32,417 bases of DNA from UBA9865 sp035647835. GTDB taxonomy: Bacteria; Bacillota; Dethiobacteria; Dethiobacterales; Dethiobacteraceae. The position numbers and the translations under genes are program-made. The first letter of the stretch is position 1. Every line of letters starts with the position of its first letter. The stretch covers positions 1 to 32,417 of the forward strand of contig DASRMS010000221.1 of NCBI GenBank assembly GCA_035647835.1. The letters run 5' to 3'. Below are positions 8,410 through 17,058 of this stretch, piece after piece. Under the pieces are notes generated by a model. The model made no database searches and was not told where the DNA came from. It was given only the letters and a program-made list of their open reading frames with translations.

Positions 8410-9162
8410 CTAAATATTATAGATTAAAACAGCTGTAATATTATCGGTGCCGCCCTTCTCATTGGCCAGAGCTACTAGCTCTTGTATCTTTTCCAGCGGG
8501 GCATTATCTTGTGTCATAATGTGTTTAATCTCAGCATTGCTCACCAGGCCATATAAGCCATCGCTGCAGAGCAACAGTCCGTCATTTTGCAGCAATGTTA
8601 AGGGCAGCAGATCAAAAACAGCAACCTCATCTGTGCCCAAAGCTCGCGTTAATATGTTGCGCTGCGGATGACCATCTTGCTCCTCTGCACTAATCTGCCC
8701 TGTTCTAACTAGTTGTGAAACCAGGGTATGATCATCTGTCAGGGGTAAAAGATCATCTTCACGCAATAAATAAGCACGACTGTCACCAATATGAGCAAGC
8801 CAAGATTGGCCGGCAATAACCATCAACATTGTTAGTGTCGTGCCCATACCTGCATAATCTGGATTAGTAGTGCCTGCGTTCAACACTTCTGCATTAGCTT
8901 GAGCCAGCATCTCTTCGAGCAGTGGGCGAACTGTTTGCCGATTGTCAGCTGCCATGAGAAATTCCTGTCTACGGTCCGCGGAAAAATTATGGACAACTTC
9001 CAAAGCCATACTGCTGGCAACTTCGCCGGCAGCATGACCACCCATCCCATCTGCTACCGCATAGATAGCAATAGCTTCATCATCATCTATTAGATAACGA
9101 TCTTCATTATTAGACCGAACCTTTCCCCGATGGCTAATTCCTACCGCTTGCAATCGTTTCAC
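8410..9162 (-). CDS. prpC: PP2C-family Ser/Thr protein phosphatase (PrpC/Stp)
   Basis: Manganese-dependent phosphatase that reverses phosphorylation by the neighbouring kinase PrkC. All PPM-family metal-binding signatures are present in its 250 residues: RSNNEDR (Asp21), VADGMGGHAAGE (Asp38), GMGTTLT, HIGDSRAYLL, CSDGLYGLV and GGTDNITA. No signal peptide or membrane segment is seen, so it is cytosolic. The start is GTG at 9162, overlapping the rlmN stop in GTGA, which implies translational coupling; the SD is weak (GAGGG close to the start). It is followed by prkC after 29 bp. Kinase and phosphatase as an adjacent pair is the standard Firmicutes arrangement. Confidence 0.97.
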   Translation of the reverse strand: MKRLQAVGISHRGKVRSNNEDRYLIDDDEAIAIYAVADGMGGHAAGEVASSMALEVVHNFSADRRQEFLMAADNRQTVRPLLEEMLAQANAEVLNAGTTNPDYAGMGTTLTMLMVIAGQSWLAHIGDSRAYLLREDDLLPLTDDHTLVSQLVRTGQISAEEQDGHPQRNILTRALGTDEVAVFDLLPLTLLQNDGLLLCSDGLYGLVSNAEIKHIMTQDNAPLEKIQELVALANEKGGTDNITAVLIYNI

Positions 9163-10214
9163 CCCTCGTTCTTTGGCTCCCCACAGTAGTTGTTACGGAG
9201 TTGCCCACAGGCAGCAGCAATATCGGCGCCCATTTTACGCCGGATAGTTACATTGATACCTTTAGCAGATAAAATAGCTTTAAAAGTATGTATTTTTTCC
9301 GGTGGGCTTGCTTGCCAAGGCAATTCTTTAACAGTATTAAAGGGAATAAGATTGACATGACACAGCCGTCCCGCAAGTAAGTGGGCACATTGTTTAGCAT
9401 GCTGTTTTTCGTCATTTACACCCTCAATTAATATATACTCATAGGTAACACGTCGGCCTGTTTTTTGGGCATACTCATCACAGGCCGGCAGTAATACTTC
9501 CAGGGGATATTTTTTGTTAATGGGCATTAGCCGATTGCGCACCTCATTATTGGGAGCATGTAAAGAGACTGCTAAATTTAAAGACCAGCCCAAAGTGGCT
9601 AATTGCAATATTTTAGGAGCTAGGCCCGAAGTAGAAAGAGTGAGATGACGCAGACTCATGCCTAAACGCTGTGGATCCTGAACTGCTTCTAGAAATGGTA
9701 TTGTTGCCGCCCAATTATCTAGAGGTTCACCAGAACCCATCAGCACCATCCCCTTAAGTTCACGACCCTGGGCACGCAAAGTGCGTCGTACATACAACAC
9801 TTGGGCCATAATTTCACCCATCTTCAAATTGCGTACAAAACCGGGGAGACCAGAGGCACAAAAGCGGCACCCCATCCGACAGCCGACCTGTGTTGAAATA
9901 CACGCGCTGTAACCAATCTTATACGGCAGAACAACAGTCTCAACAGTCTGTCCATCAGGCAGCACGAATAGTATTTTTTCGGTACCGTCTATTGAACTTT
10001 CCTGTGCTGCCACAGCAATTGTACCAATCACAGCCCTCTTCCCCAACTGCTCTCGCAAGGCAAGGGGTAAATTACTCATGGCCATAAAGGAAGCAGCATC
10101 CTTTTGCCACAGCCATTCCATGATTTGTTTTGTCCTAAAGGCAGGTTCTCCAAGATCACGCAAAAACCCAGTTAGTTCAGTTGGTGTCATGCTTAAAAGG
10201 TCTATTTTTTGCAA
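9159..10214 (-). CDS. rlmN: 23S rRNA (adenine-2503-C2)-methyltransferase RlmN
   Basis: Radical-SAM enzyme that methylates C2 of A2503 in 23S rRNA and A37 in some tRNAs. It has 351 residues. The 4Fe-4S cluster motif is CRMGCRFC (Cys112, 116, 119). The two mechanistic cysteines correspond to Cys105 (GYSACIST) and Cys336 (AAACGQL). The family blocks MGSGEPLDNW and LAVSLHAPN are present. The start is TTG at 10214, inferred because the reading MQKIDLLSMTPTEL matches the family's N-terminus; its SD is weak. A sigma-A-like promoter lies about 80 bases upstream, so transcription of the prpC-prkC-rsgA-rpe block probably begins here. The Cfr resistance paralogue is less likely given the genomic neighbourhood. 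Confidence 0.97.
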   Translation of the reverse strand: MQKIDLLSMTPTELTGFLRDLGEPAFRTKQIMEWLWQKDAASFMAMSNLPLALREQLGKRAVIGTIAVAAQESSIDGTEKILFVLPDGQTVETVVLPYKIGYSACISTQVGCRMGCRFCASGLPGFVRNLKMGEIMAQVLYVRRTLRAQGRELKGMVLMGSGEPLDNWAATIPFLEAVQDPQRLGMSLRHLTLSTSGLAPKILQLATLGWSLNLAVSLHAPNNEVRNRLMPINKKYPLEVLLPACDEYAQKTGRRVTYEYILIEGVNDEKQHAKQCAHLLAGRLCHVNLIPFNTVKELPWQASPPEKIHTFKAILSAKGINVTIRRKMGADIAAACGQLRNNYCGEPKNEG

Positions 10215-10291
10215 CTTTACACGTCCTAAACAAAGAGTAAGCTCCCACGTTTAAATTCCAAATTGAGCCAGCGTCTGTTATTGCTAGCGCA

Positions 10292-10320
10292 AGTATATCA
10301 AAAGAGCTTTTAAAAAGCAA
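10292..10320 (-). promoter_or_regulatory. Sigma-A-like promoter before rlmN
   Basis: Minus-strand TTGCTT (10320-10315), 17-base spacer, TATACT (10297-10292). The predicted transcript start near 10285 gives a leader of about 70 bases before the rlmN TTG. It would serve rlmN-prpC-prkC-rsgA-rpe apart from the priA-rsmB genes. Confidence 0.6.
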
Positions 10321-10340
10321 CGTTTCTCAAGGCATAGTTC

Positions 10341-10370
10341 AGCGGCTGGCGCCAGCGGCTGGCGCCAGCC
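10341..10370. repeat. 13-bp GC-rich tandem repeat, self-complementary
   Basis: AGCGGCTGGCGCC occurs twice head to tail (10341-10353, 10354-10366), followed by AGCC. Each junction contains the palindrome GGCTGGCGCCAGCC or part of it, so both strands can fold into a very stable stem. It begins six bases after the rsmB stop codon on the minus strand. No T-run follows, so it is not a standard terminator, though it might stabilise the rsmB mRNA end or pause polymerase. Confidence 0.7.
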
Positions 10371-10376
10371 TCTGGC

Positions 10377-11735
10377 TTATGCTTTCTTCTGCAGTTTAGC
10401 AATAAAAAAACCGTCGACCTCTTGCAGGTGTGGGTAGAGCTGAATACCGTAAGTACCTATCTGCTCGTGCCAACTAAGAGGAAGATAAGGGGTAAGATCT
10501 GCCGCAGCAAAGTTCTGCTGACGGTGCAAAAAGGCCTTAATGATATCTTCTGTTTCTTCCGGTTCATTAGTGCAGGTACTGTAAACTAAAGTACCGCCTG
10601 GCTTTAAAACTTGTGCCGCGGCGTCCAATATTTCTCGCTGCACAGCGGCCAGAGCAGCGATATCCTTTTCCTGACGCCGCCACTTAATATCGGGTTTACG
10701 CCGGATAACTCCCAAGCCAGAGCAAGGTACATCCAGGAGTACATGATCAAACATGCCAAAATGTTGAGGAAGTATTGACCGCACATCTAAACTGGCTGTC
10801 TGGATAATCTTCACACCAAGTCGACTGGCGTTGGCCTGAACTAACGCTAAACGATGCTCATACAAATCTAGTGCTACTACTTCACCCGCATTTTCCATCA
10901 ACTGTGCCAAGTGAGTTGTTTTACCACCTGGAGCACTGCACCCATCTAATATTTTTGCCCCTGTAGGCGGGTTCAGAACATGGGATGTTAACATCGCACT
11001 TTCTCCCTGTATCTGAAAGAGACCTTCATGGTAAGCAGCTGCGGCAGTAAGATGACCGCCGCCACTAACCAAGATGCCGTCAGGAACCACCTTACTGGCG
11101 ATTGCTTGGATGTTTTCTTCTCCCAGCCGCATCAGAAGCTGGTCACGGCTTGTCCGTAGCGTATTAACACGTGCCGACGGCGGCGGCGTTTGATTGTTAG
11201 CTGCCAGCAGTTTTTCTGCAGCTTCTCTGCCGAAACGCTTGAGCCAGCGCTTTACCAGCCATTCAGGGTGCGCATAGCGGATAGTTAGATAAGCAAGTGG
11301 TTCGAGTTCGGGGTTGGGCCACACCAGTGCATCCTTTTTACGTAAGAAACCACGCAGGACGCCATTGACAAAAGGGGCTAGGGCGCGTTTCTTACTCTTT
11401 TTAATCAGTTCCACTGTGGAATGAACAACAGCAGGTGCCGGCAGACGATCTAAATAAAATAATTGATAAAAGCCGATACGTAAAGCTTGTAAAACAGGTC
11501 GGTCCAGTTTAGTAACTGGCCGACCTGCTATCTGGCTGATTAACCAATCGAGGGTCAATCGATAAGAAGTGACACCATATGTTATTTCCGTAGCTAGTCG
11601 CTTATCGCGTACATCCATAGTATGAGCTGCGAACACAGCTGCTAAAGCCAGATTAGCAAAAGCGTCTTCTTCCTCAATTTTGTTAAGTGCCAGCAAACTT
11701 GCTTCCCTGGCATTTAATGTTTTTTTCGCCGTCAT
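10377..11735 (-). CDS. rsmB: 16S rRNA (cytosine-967-C5)-methyltransferase RsmB
   Basis: SAM-dependent m5C methyltransferase that modifies C967 of 16S rRNA. It has 452 residues: an N-terminal NusB-like RNA-binding domain (about 5-135), then the catalytic Rossmann domain. Motif I is DGCSAPGGKTTHLA, motif IV is DVPCSGLG and motif VI is YSTCTNEPEE; the Cys of the last is the covalent nucleophile and the Cys of motif IV aids release. The ATG at 11735 has GGAGAAGATAGG upstream, one base beyond the stop of the protease gene, so the two are co-translated. It ends the priA-def-fmt-DUF116-protease-rsmB series. Residues 136-160 (KKRALAPFVNGVLRGFLRKKD) match the typical RsmB linker. Confidence 0.96.
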   Translation of the reverse strand: MTAKKTLNAREASLLALNKIEEEDAFANLALAAVFAAHTMDVRDKRLATEITYGVTSYRLTLDWLISQIAGRPVTKLDRPVLQALRIGFYQLFYLDRLPAPAVVHSTVELIKKSKKRALAPFVNGVLRGFLRKKDALVWPNPELEPLAYLTIRYAHPEWLVKRWLKRFGREAAEKLLAANNQTPPPSARVNTLRTSRDQLLMRLGEENIQAIASKVVPDGILVSGGGHLTAAAAYHEGLFQIQGESAMLTSHVLNPPTGAKILDGCSAPGGKTTHLAQLMENAGEVVALDLYEHRLALVQANASRLGVKIIQTASLDVRSILPQHFGMFDHVLLDVPCSGLGVIRRKPDIKWRRQEKDIAALAAVQREILDAAAQVLKPGGTLVYSTCTNEPEETEDIIKAFLHRQQNFAAADLTPYLPLSWHEQIGTYGIQLYPHLQEVDGFFIAKLQKKA

Positions 11736-11736
11736 C

Positions 11737-12423
11737 CTATCTTCTCCGATTTCTTAAAATCAGTAAACGCAGCAGTTGGGTGATAGAGACAGCAACAGCA
11801 GCCACATAAGTAAGGGCAGCTGCACGCAATACTTCCCGCGTCGGACCAATTTCTGCGCTAGTCAAAAACCCTCTATTGTCTAATAAAGCAATAGCTCTGC
11901 TAGAGGCGTTAAGCTCAACAGGTAAAGTTACGAGCTGAAATAACACCGCAAAACCAAAGAGCATAATGCCGATTTCCATCAGTAGGCCGCCACGGAACAA
12001 AAATCCCAGGAAAAATAAAGGAAAAGCCAAGCGTGAGCCCAGATTGGCCACGGGGAAAATATTGTTGCGAAAGGCTAACGGCAAGTAACCCTCCGCATGC
12101 TGCATGGCGTGCCCTGTTTCATGCGCAGCGATGCCCAAAGCTGCCAGCGAAGAGCTTTGATAGACAGCGGGAGAAAGGCGTACCACCTGTTGGCGCGGAT
12201 CATAGTGATCAGTAAGTTGTCCTTGCCCTAGCTCAACCTGGACATTTGTCAAGCCCGCTTCGTTCAATAATTGGCGGGAGACTTGCGCCCCAGTTAAACC
12301 GGAACGCGCCTGCAGTCGTGTGTTACGTTGAAAAGCTGATTGCACCTGACTTTGTGCCCAGATGGCAAAAAACAAGGCAGGCAGCACGATCAACCAGGTA
12401 AAATCAGGCAGAAACATAAACAT
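11737..12423 (-). CDS. Membrane zinc metallopeptidase, YugP family
   Basis: Predicted membrane-bound zinc protease of the YugP/Zn_peptidase_2 family; its substrate is unknown. The start is placed at the ATG at 12423 because GGAGG lies eight bases upstream; a reading 27 bases longer would put that SD inside the gene. The protein has 228 residues. The zinc-binding HETGH is at 101-105 within GIAAHETGHAMQHAEGY. The family blocks DHYDPRQQVVRLS and PVELNASSRAIALL flank it. Hydrophobic segments lie at about 5-23, 122-145, 148-170 and near the C-terminus (199-220). It sits between DUF116 (30 bp upstream) and rsmB (1 bp downstream), an order seen in clostridia. Location next to translation genes does not reveal its role. 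Confidence 0.92.
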   Translation of the reverse strand: MFMFLPDFTWLIVLPALFFAIWAQSQVQSAFQRNTRLQARSGLTGAQVSRQLLNEAGLTNVQVELGQGQLTDHYDPRQQVVRLSPAVYQSSSLAALGIAAHETGHAMQHAEGYLPLAFRNNIFPVANLGSRLAFPLFFLGFLFRGGLLMEIGIMLFGFAVLFQLVTLPVELNASSRAIALLDNRGFLTSAEIGPTREVLRAAALTYVAAVAVSITQLLRLLILRNRRR

Positions 12424-12453
12424 CTCTATCGCCTCCTTGAGTATTGTCAAGCT

Positions 12454-13197
12454 TTAAGTTGTGAAAAATTGAATCGCCTTTTCCACAGCCAACAAATTAA
12501 CCTGTGTATTAAAACAAGGGCCGTGGGGTCGTTCATTAGTTACACCTAACACTGGCAGCGGAATGCAATCTAAAATGCCACTAGCAAGATCCCTCTCACA
12601 AGCTACTGCTACAATAGCTTTAGGGCGTAATTTCTTCACTGCATCTCTAGCCAGGGTGCCCCCTGTAGCGATCTGGACATGACAGCCATAGCTATCACAG
12701 AGGTTCAAAATACCTCCAATCGGACAGCGGCCGCAGCGAGCACAATTATCAGTTGTAATGGTGATACGCTTGTCACAGTCTGTCATCTGCAGGCAGTGCG
12801 GTAAGAGTACCAGCAGCCGCTCGGGTGCAAGCTGTCCGCGTTTTGCTTTCACTAATTGATTGTTGACTTCGACAAACGAACATTGAATTCTTTCTTGAGC
12901 TATCTTAAACATTTTACCTATCCAAATAACAACAGGATACAGTAGCGAAACAGTAAAATTAATTGGTTTATGCAGCCAAACAAGATCATGATCCGAGACT
13001 AATGACAGGATAATGCCCGAGAAACCAAGGGCAATAAATGCTAGGCCTCCCAAAATTATAATCACAGCAAAAATCATGAGATAGCGAAAAAAACCGGCAT
13101 CATGCTGAAAAAAGGATAACCACAGATAACCTAAAACACCAGCAAATAACACCATAGCGCCAGCCAACAGGCCTAGATAGAGCCTTTTTCTAATCAT
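12454..13197 (-). CDS. DUF116 family membrane-anchored cysteine-rich protein
   Basis: Function unknown; DUF116 genes are common beside fmt in clostridia and some archaea. The protein has 247 residues. Two or three hydrophobic segments occupy the first 100 residues (about 7-30, 38-70 and 83-97). The soluble C-terminal half is cysteine-rich: CxxCxxC in NCARCGRCP, then further Cys in LCDSYGCHV, ACERD, DCIPL and GPCFN. This spacing suggests a metal centre, possibly Fe-S, but no ligand assignment is certain. The start is the ATG at 13197 behind AAGGAAGGGAAAGGG. It lies 28 bp after fmt and 30 bp before the protease start, so it is within the fmt operon. A link to formyl-Met processing is only a guess from position. 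Confidence 0.88.
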   Translation of the reverse strand: MIRKRLYLGLLAGAMVLFAGVLGYLWLSFFQHDAGFFRYLMIFAVIIILGGLAFIALGFSGIILSLVSDHDLVWLHKPINFTVSLLYPVVIWIGKMFKIAQERIQCSFVEVNNQLVKAKRGQLAPERLLVLLPHCLQMTDCDKRITITTDNCARCGRCPIGGILNLCDSYGCHVQIATGGTLARDAVKKLRPKAIVAVACERDLASGILDCIPLPVLGVTNERPHGPCFNTQVNLLAVEKAIQFFTT

Positions 13198-13225
13198 CGC
13201 CCTTTCCCTTCCTTCCTTTCCATCT

Positions 13226-14158
13226 CTAGCTCAGTATAGTACCAAGTGCAAGATGGTGACCACGGAGAAAATCAGCAGCTAACATTGTTTTTTTCCCCGG
13301 TGGCTGGAGTTTAGTGATCAGATAAGCACCATCACCAGTAGCTACTAGTAAACCCTCTTGGTCAACTGCTAAGACTGCACCACAAGGATTCCCGTGCTTG
13401 GCAACCGGCCTACCTTCCCATATTTTCAGGCGTTGATCATTTAACTCAGTATACGCCCCAGGCCACGGATTCATACCGCGCACCTGATTATGAATAACCT
13501 GACTACTCTGGCACCAATCGATCTGTTCATCTTCTCTTGTTAAAGGTGGCGCATAAGTAGCAAGTTGATTGTCTTGTATTCTACGCTGGGCCTGACCATT
13601 ATTAATTGCGATAATTGCTTCCACGACTAATTTCGCCCCTAAATCTGCCAATTTATGATGTAAAGAACCTGTCGTATCCGCTGCCGTAATGGGTAGGGCC
13701 TGCTGGAGAATCATATCCCCGGTATCCATACCTTGATCCATATGCATGATCGTAATGCCGCTCTCTTGATCACCGTTCATGATCGCCCGGTGAATAGGTG
13801 CCGAACCGCGATAATACGGTAACAATGAAGCGTGAACATTTAGCGCACCAAGACGCGGCAGAGCTAATAGTGCCAGGGGAAGAATTTTCCCATAGGCACA
13901 GGTCACCAGATAGTCCGGCTGCAGTCCTGCCAACCAAGCAGCAAAATCAGCTTGCCGCAGATCCTCAGGCTGTACGACAGGCATCTCTAAAGCTAAAGCA
14001 GCTTTTTTCACGGCAGGTGACTGCATTTTTCTACCGCGGCCTGCGCGTCGATCTGGCTGCGTGACGACTGCCAGGATGTGAAAGCTGCCCGCCAATGCCT
14101 GCAGTGAGGGCACAGCAAATTCTGGTGTTCCCATAAAAACAAGGGTCGTTTTAGCCAT
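13226..14158 (-). CDS. fmt: Methionyl-tRNA formyltransferase
   Basis: Transfers the formyl group from 10-formyl-tetrahydrofolate to Met-tRNAfMet for translation initiation. The 310 residues match the family. The N-terminal catalytic domain starts TTLVFMGTPEFAVPSL and carries the formyl-folate site and catalytic triad region: NVHASLLPYYRGSAPI (Asn and His), then the Asp of HMDQGMDTGDM. The C-terminal tRNA-binding barrel begins near residue 205 (PWPGAYTEL, KIWEGRP). The ATG at 14158 has GGAGG five bases upstream. def lies 20 bp before it on the same strand, the usual def-fmt pair. Confidence 0.97.
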   Translation of the reverse strand: MAKTTLVFMGTPEFAVPSLQALAGSFHILAVVTQPDRRAGRGRKMQSPAVKKAALALEMPVVQPEDLRQADFAAWLAGLQPDYLVTCAYGKILPLALLALPRLGALNVHASLLPYYRGSAPIHRAIMNGDQESGITIMHMDQGMDTGDMILQQALPITAADTTGSLHHKLADLGAKLVVEAIIAINNGQAQRRIQDNQLATYAPPLTREDEQIDWCQSSQVIHNQVRGMNPWPGAYTELNDQRLKIWEGRPVAKHGNPCGAVLAVDQEGLLVATGDGAYLITKLQPPGKKTMLAADFLRGHHLALGTILS

Positions 14159-14178
14159 TCTTTCCTCCCGTGAAACTC

Positions 14179-14649
14179 TTACTCTTCTTGTTCAATAAAA
14201 CGAGTAGCTCGATCCACAAACAAAACTCCTTCTAGATGATCAAACTCATGCTGACAAGCTCGGGCTAGTAAACCCTCAGCCTCAATGGTTATTTTAGTGC
14301 CTGTTTCATCTAGCGCCTCCACAGTAACTTGCGCGGCGCGCTCTACTTCTCCGGCGATCCCTGGGAAACTCAGGCAGCCTTCAATAGCTGTTTCTTTACC
14401 ACTACGGTCTATAATTTTAGGATTAATGAGTTTTAATAACCCTCTGTCGTCCTGTACATCAATCACCACCAGACGCTTACTAATGCCAACTTGAGGAGCA
14501 GCAAGCCCCACGCCTTGAGCATCATACATCGTCTCTGCCATTTCATTTAATAATTTAGTAATTGCAGGTGTTATTTTACGGACTTCCCGCGCTTTTTGGC
14601 GCAGAGCCGGATCACCGTTTTTGCGTATTTGACGAAGTGCCATCATCAT
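14179..14649 (-). CDS. def: Peptide deformylase
   Basis: Removes the N-formyl group from nascent proteins; Fe(II) or Zn(II) enzyme acting at the ribosome exit. It has up to 156 residues. The three family motifs are visible: GVGLAAPQVG (46-55), EGCLSFPG with metal-binding Cys92, and QHEFDHLEG with His134, catalytic Glu135 and His138. Three ATG codons stand in tandem at the start (14649, 14646, 14643). The SD GAGAGGA fits the third best, giving a 154-residue protein, but the difference is two residues. priA ends 26 bp upstream and fmt begins 20 bp downstream. The short chain and EGCLSFP motif are typical of the type 1 class found in clostridia. Confidence 0.97.
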   Translation of the reverse strand: MMMALRQIRKNGDPALRQKAREVRKITPAITKLLNEMAETMYDAQGVGLAAPQVGISKRLVVIDVQDDRGLLKLINPKIIDRSGKETAIEGCLSFPGIAGEVERAAQVTVEALDETGTKITIEAEGLLARACQHEFDHLEGVLFVDRATRFIEQEE

Positions 14650-14675
14650 CGTCCTCTCTATAGTGCTTGCTTCTA

Positions 14676-16868
14676 TTATAATAAACTTTGTGGCTCTACG
14701 TCCAGTGCTAGCCGCACGCTTCCAGCAAGCGGCGTTTCCAAAAAAGCAGCTGCAGCTTTTTTGGCAGCTGCTAACAACGGTTCTAAAGAATCGCCACGCA
14801 CTACCAGCTGCCAGCGGAAGCGATTACGTACCTTCTCAATGGGGCAAGGTGAAGGACCAAGCAGCTCAATATCTTCCGCAAATGTTGAAACTAAAAATGA
14901 ACAGCTATCCACCACGGCTCCCTCTTGCTGACCACTAACCAGCAAACGAAGCAGGAAACCATAGGGCGGGTAGCCTAAGGCAGCTCTAGCTTGGCTCTCT
15001 TCAGCATAAAATGATTCATAATCATGTGTTTTCGCCGCCACAATCGCATAATGTTCTGGCGTATATGTCTGCACCACTACTTTCCCGCCAGCAGCACCAC
15101 GTCCAGCACGACCAGCAACTTGTGTCAGCAGCTGAAAAGTACGTTCGCCAGCTCTAAAATCAGGCAAATTAATGGCAGTATCTGCTGTAATTACACCAAC
15201 TAAAGTAACGTTGGGAAAGTCTAATCCTTTGGCGATCATTTGCGTGCCAACTAAAACATCCGCTTTTTGCTGCTTAAAGGCAGTTAAGATTTTTTGATGA
15301 TCACCTTTGTGCGTGGTTGTATCGGCATCAAGACGAAGCACTCGGTAATCTGGAAACTGTTTAAGCAATTCAGCTTCTACTTTTTGTGTACCTGTGCCAA
15401 AATGTCGAATATAGCGGCCGCTGCAAACAGGACAGGTGTTAGGGTAGGGTTCATGATGATCACAGTAATGACAACGCAATGTTGTGGCAGCGGCATGATA
15501 TTTAAGGGCAACATTGCACGCTGGACACCGCATCACATGCCCACATTCTCGACAGAGCACAAAAGTGGCATAACCACGGCGATTAAGAAAAAGAATAATT
15601 TGTTTCCCTGCGGCCACAGTCTCTTGTAAGGCAGTTATTAACGGACGGCTAAAGATGCTTTTATGTCCATCCTTCAATTCCTCCCGCATATCTACCACTT
15701 CTACGGGGGGCAAAGGTCTTTGGGCAATCCGTTCCGGCAACCGCAGCAGCTGATAGTTACCTCCTTCAGCTGCATGATATGACTCCAGTGAAGGGGTCGC
15801 ACTGCCTAAGATAACCTTGGCGCCATGCCATTGTGCTCGCCACAAGGCAAGTTCTCTCGCATGATAACGCGGCGACTCTTCTTGTTTATAGGTAGTTTCA
15901 TGTTCTTCATCCAGAATAATTAAACCTAATTTTTTTACGGGGGCAAAAACTGCAGAACGGGCACCTATGATGACCAATGCTTCACCACGTGCTATCCGGC
16001 ACCATTCATCATAGCGTTCACCGATACCCAGCCGACTATGTAAAACCGCCACTCTGTCACCAAAACGACTGACAAATCGTTCTGTCATTTGCGGCGTCAG
16101 AGCTATTTCCGGCACTAAAACAATGCTTGCCAGCCCGGCAGATAAGCGCTGGGCAATGGCCCGTAAATACACTTCTGTCTTCCCACTGCCAGTTACACCA
16201 AACAATAAAACAGGTTTTAACTCCTCGGACTGATTAATATAAGCAAGGGCTTCGCGTTGTGCGTTGGTTAGGGAAAGTGCCGTTTGTGCCTCTACAGCAG
16301 TATCTGCTAAAGGATCACGACGTACAATTTGTTCCTTGATTTCCAGCCAGCCCTTCTTTTCTAAAGAGCGTACTGTGGCGGCACCAACGCCCGCATCTGC
16401 TAATTGTGTCAGCGCAAGTGCTCCCTGCCGTGAGAGCAGCTGCAAGGCTAACTGCTGCTTCTTTCCTGTAGCTTTGGCTGCCTGACCTGCTGCCAGTAAC
16501 ACTGCGGTCTTGGTCTTTTTAGCTCGTAAGCCTTTGGTAGTACGACCGCTGGACGGAACCATGGCTTCTAAAAACTTTATCCGTTGGCAAAGATAACGTT
16601 GGGCACCCCATGTAGCCAACGCCACCAACTCTGCAGTGAGCAGAGGTTCTTCATCTAGTGCTCTAATTATTTCTTTAATTTTGCCTTTACTCTCCCCTGG
16701 CAGCTCCCGGTGCAGCCGCACACAATATCCTACCAGTTTGCGGTTGCCAAAGGGTACCAGAACACGGCTGCCGACAACAAGTTTAATCTTTGCTGGCACA
16801 AGATAGGTAAAGGGGTGTTCTAGCGGTAAATTATGAATGCTGACAATAATATCGGCAAATATCTCCAC
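14676..16868 (-). CDS. priA: Primosomal protein N' (replication restart helicase PriA)
   Basis: 3'-5' DNA helicase that recognises stalled forks and reloads the replicative helicase. The start is set at the GTG at 16868, because GGAGG stands five bases before it; a TTG four codons upstream would place that SD inside the gene. This gives 730 residues, slightly short for Firmicutes. N-terminal 3'-end binding domain: DIIVSIHNLPLEHPFTYLVP. Helicase: Walker A GVTGSGKTE (about 225-233), DEEH, SATPSLES, and motif V-VI ATDTAINLPDFRAGER / QVAGRAGRG. Two zinc sites in the insertion: CRECGHVMRCPAC and CHYC...CPVC. It heads the def-fmt-rsmB series; the 190 bp upstream separate it from the divergent spoIIM-like gene. 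No convincing promoter was seen there for priA. Confidence 0.97.
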   Translation of the reverse strand: MEIFADIIVSIHNLPLEHPFTYLVPAKIKLVVGSRVLVPFGNRKLVGYCVRLHRELPGESKGKIKEIIRALDEEPLLTAELVALATWGAQRYLCQRIKFLEAMVPSSGRTTKGLRAKKTKTAVLLAAGQAAKATGKKQQLALQLLSRQGALALTQLADAGVGAATVRSLEKKGWLEIKEQIVRRDPLADTAVEAQTALSLTNAQREALAYINQSEELKPVLLFGVTGSGKTEVYLRAIAQRLSAGLASIVLVPEIALTPQMTERFVSRFGDRVAVLHSRLGIGERYDEWCRIARGEALVIIGARSAVFAPVKKLGLIILDEEHETTYKQEESPRYHARELALWRAQWHGAKVILGSATPSLESYHAAEGGNYQLLRLPERIAQRPLPPVEVVDMREELKDGHKSIFSRPLITALQETVAAGKQIILFLNRRGYATFVLCRECGHVMRCPACNVALKYHAAATTLRCHYCDHHEPYPNTCPVCSGRYIRHFGTGTQKVEAELLKQFPDYRVLRLDADTTTHKGDHQKILTAFKQQKADVLVGTQMIAKGLDFPNVTLVGVITADTAINLPDFRAGERTFQLLTQVAGRAGRGAAGGKVVVQTYTPEHYAIVAAKTHDYESFYAEESQARAALGYPPYGFLLRLLVSGQQEGAVVDSCSFLVSTFAEDIELLGPSPCPIEKVRNRFRWQLVVRGDSLEPLLAAAKKAAAAFLETPLAGSVRLALDVEPQSLL

Positions 16869-17009
16869 AATAGCCTCCAATTAATAAAGTTAGATTGAAT
16901 ACTTCCACATAAAGTGTCACTTACCTTGTTAGCCAGGAAATTATCCCAGGCTGCGCAGGGCCTTCTATGAAGGGCATAAGGTCAAGAGGCGAATGTATCT
17001 CGATATTCC

Positions 17010-17050
17010 TTGCAAATACTTGACAGGTGGCAGTATAATGTACAAGGAGG
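17010..17050 (+). promoter_or_regulatory. Promoter and SD of the spoIIM-like gene
   Basis: TTGCAA (17010-17015), 18-base spacer, TATAAT (17034-17039). The SD AAGGAGG (17044-17050) stands eight bases before the ATG at 17059. The predicted transcript start, about 17046, falls inside the SD, leaving almost no leader. Either the true start is a little upstream or a different sigma factor uses another site. Confidence 0.45.
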
Positions 17051-17058
17051 TATAAAGA

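Noticed and set aside
14596..14938. Two plus-strand frames opposite def and the priA end
   Set aside because: They lie antisense to strongly conserved motifs of both genes and have no independent start signal.
16881..17009. Possible riboswitch or leader RNA upstream of priA
   Set aside because: Short hairpins (CCTTC-TAT-GAAGG) can be drawn but no known riboswitch core or terminator/antiterminator pair is visible.
17020..17039. TTGACA (17020-17025) and TATAAT (17034-17039) as a promoter pair
   Set aside because: Only eight bases separate them, too short for sigma-A; TTGCAA at 17010 has the right spacing.
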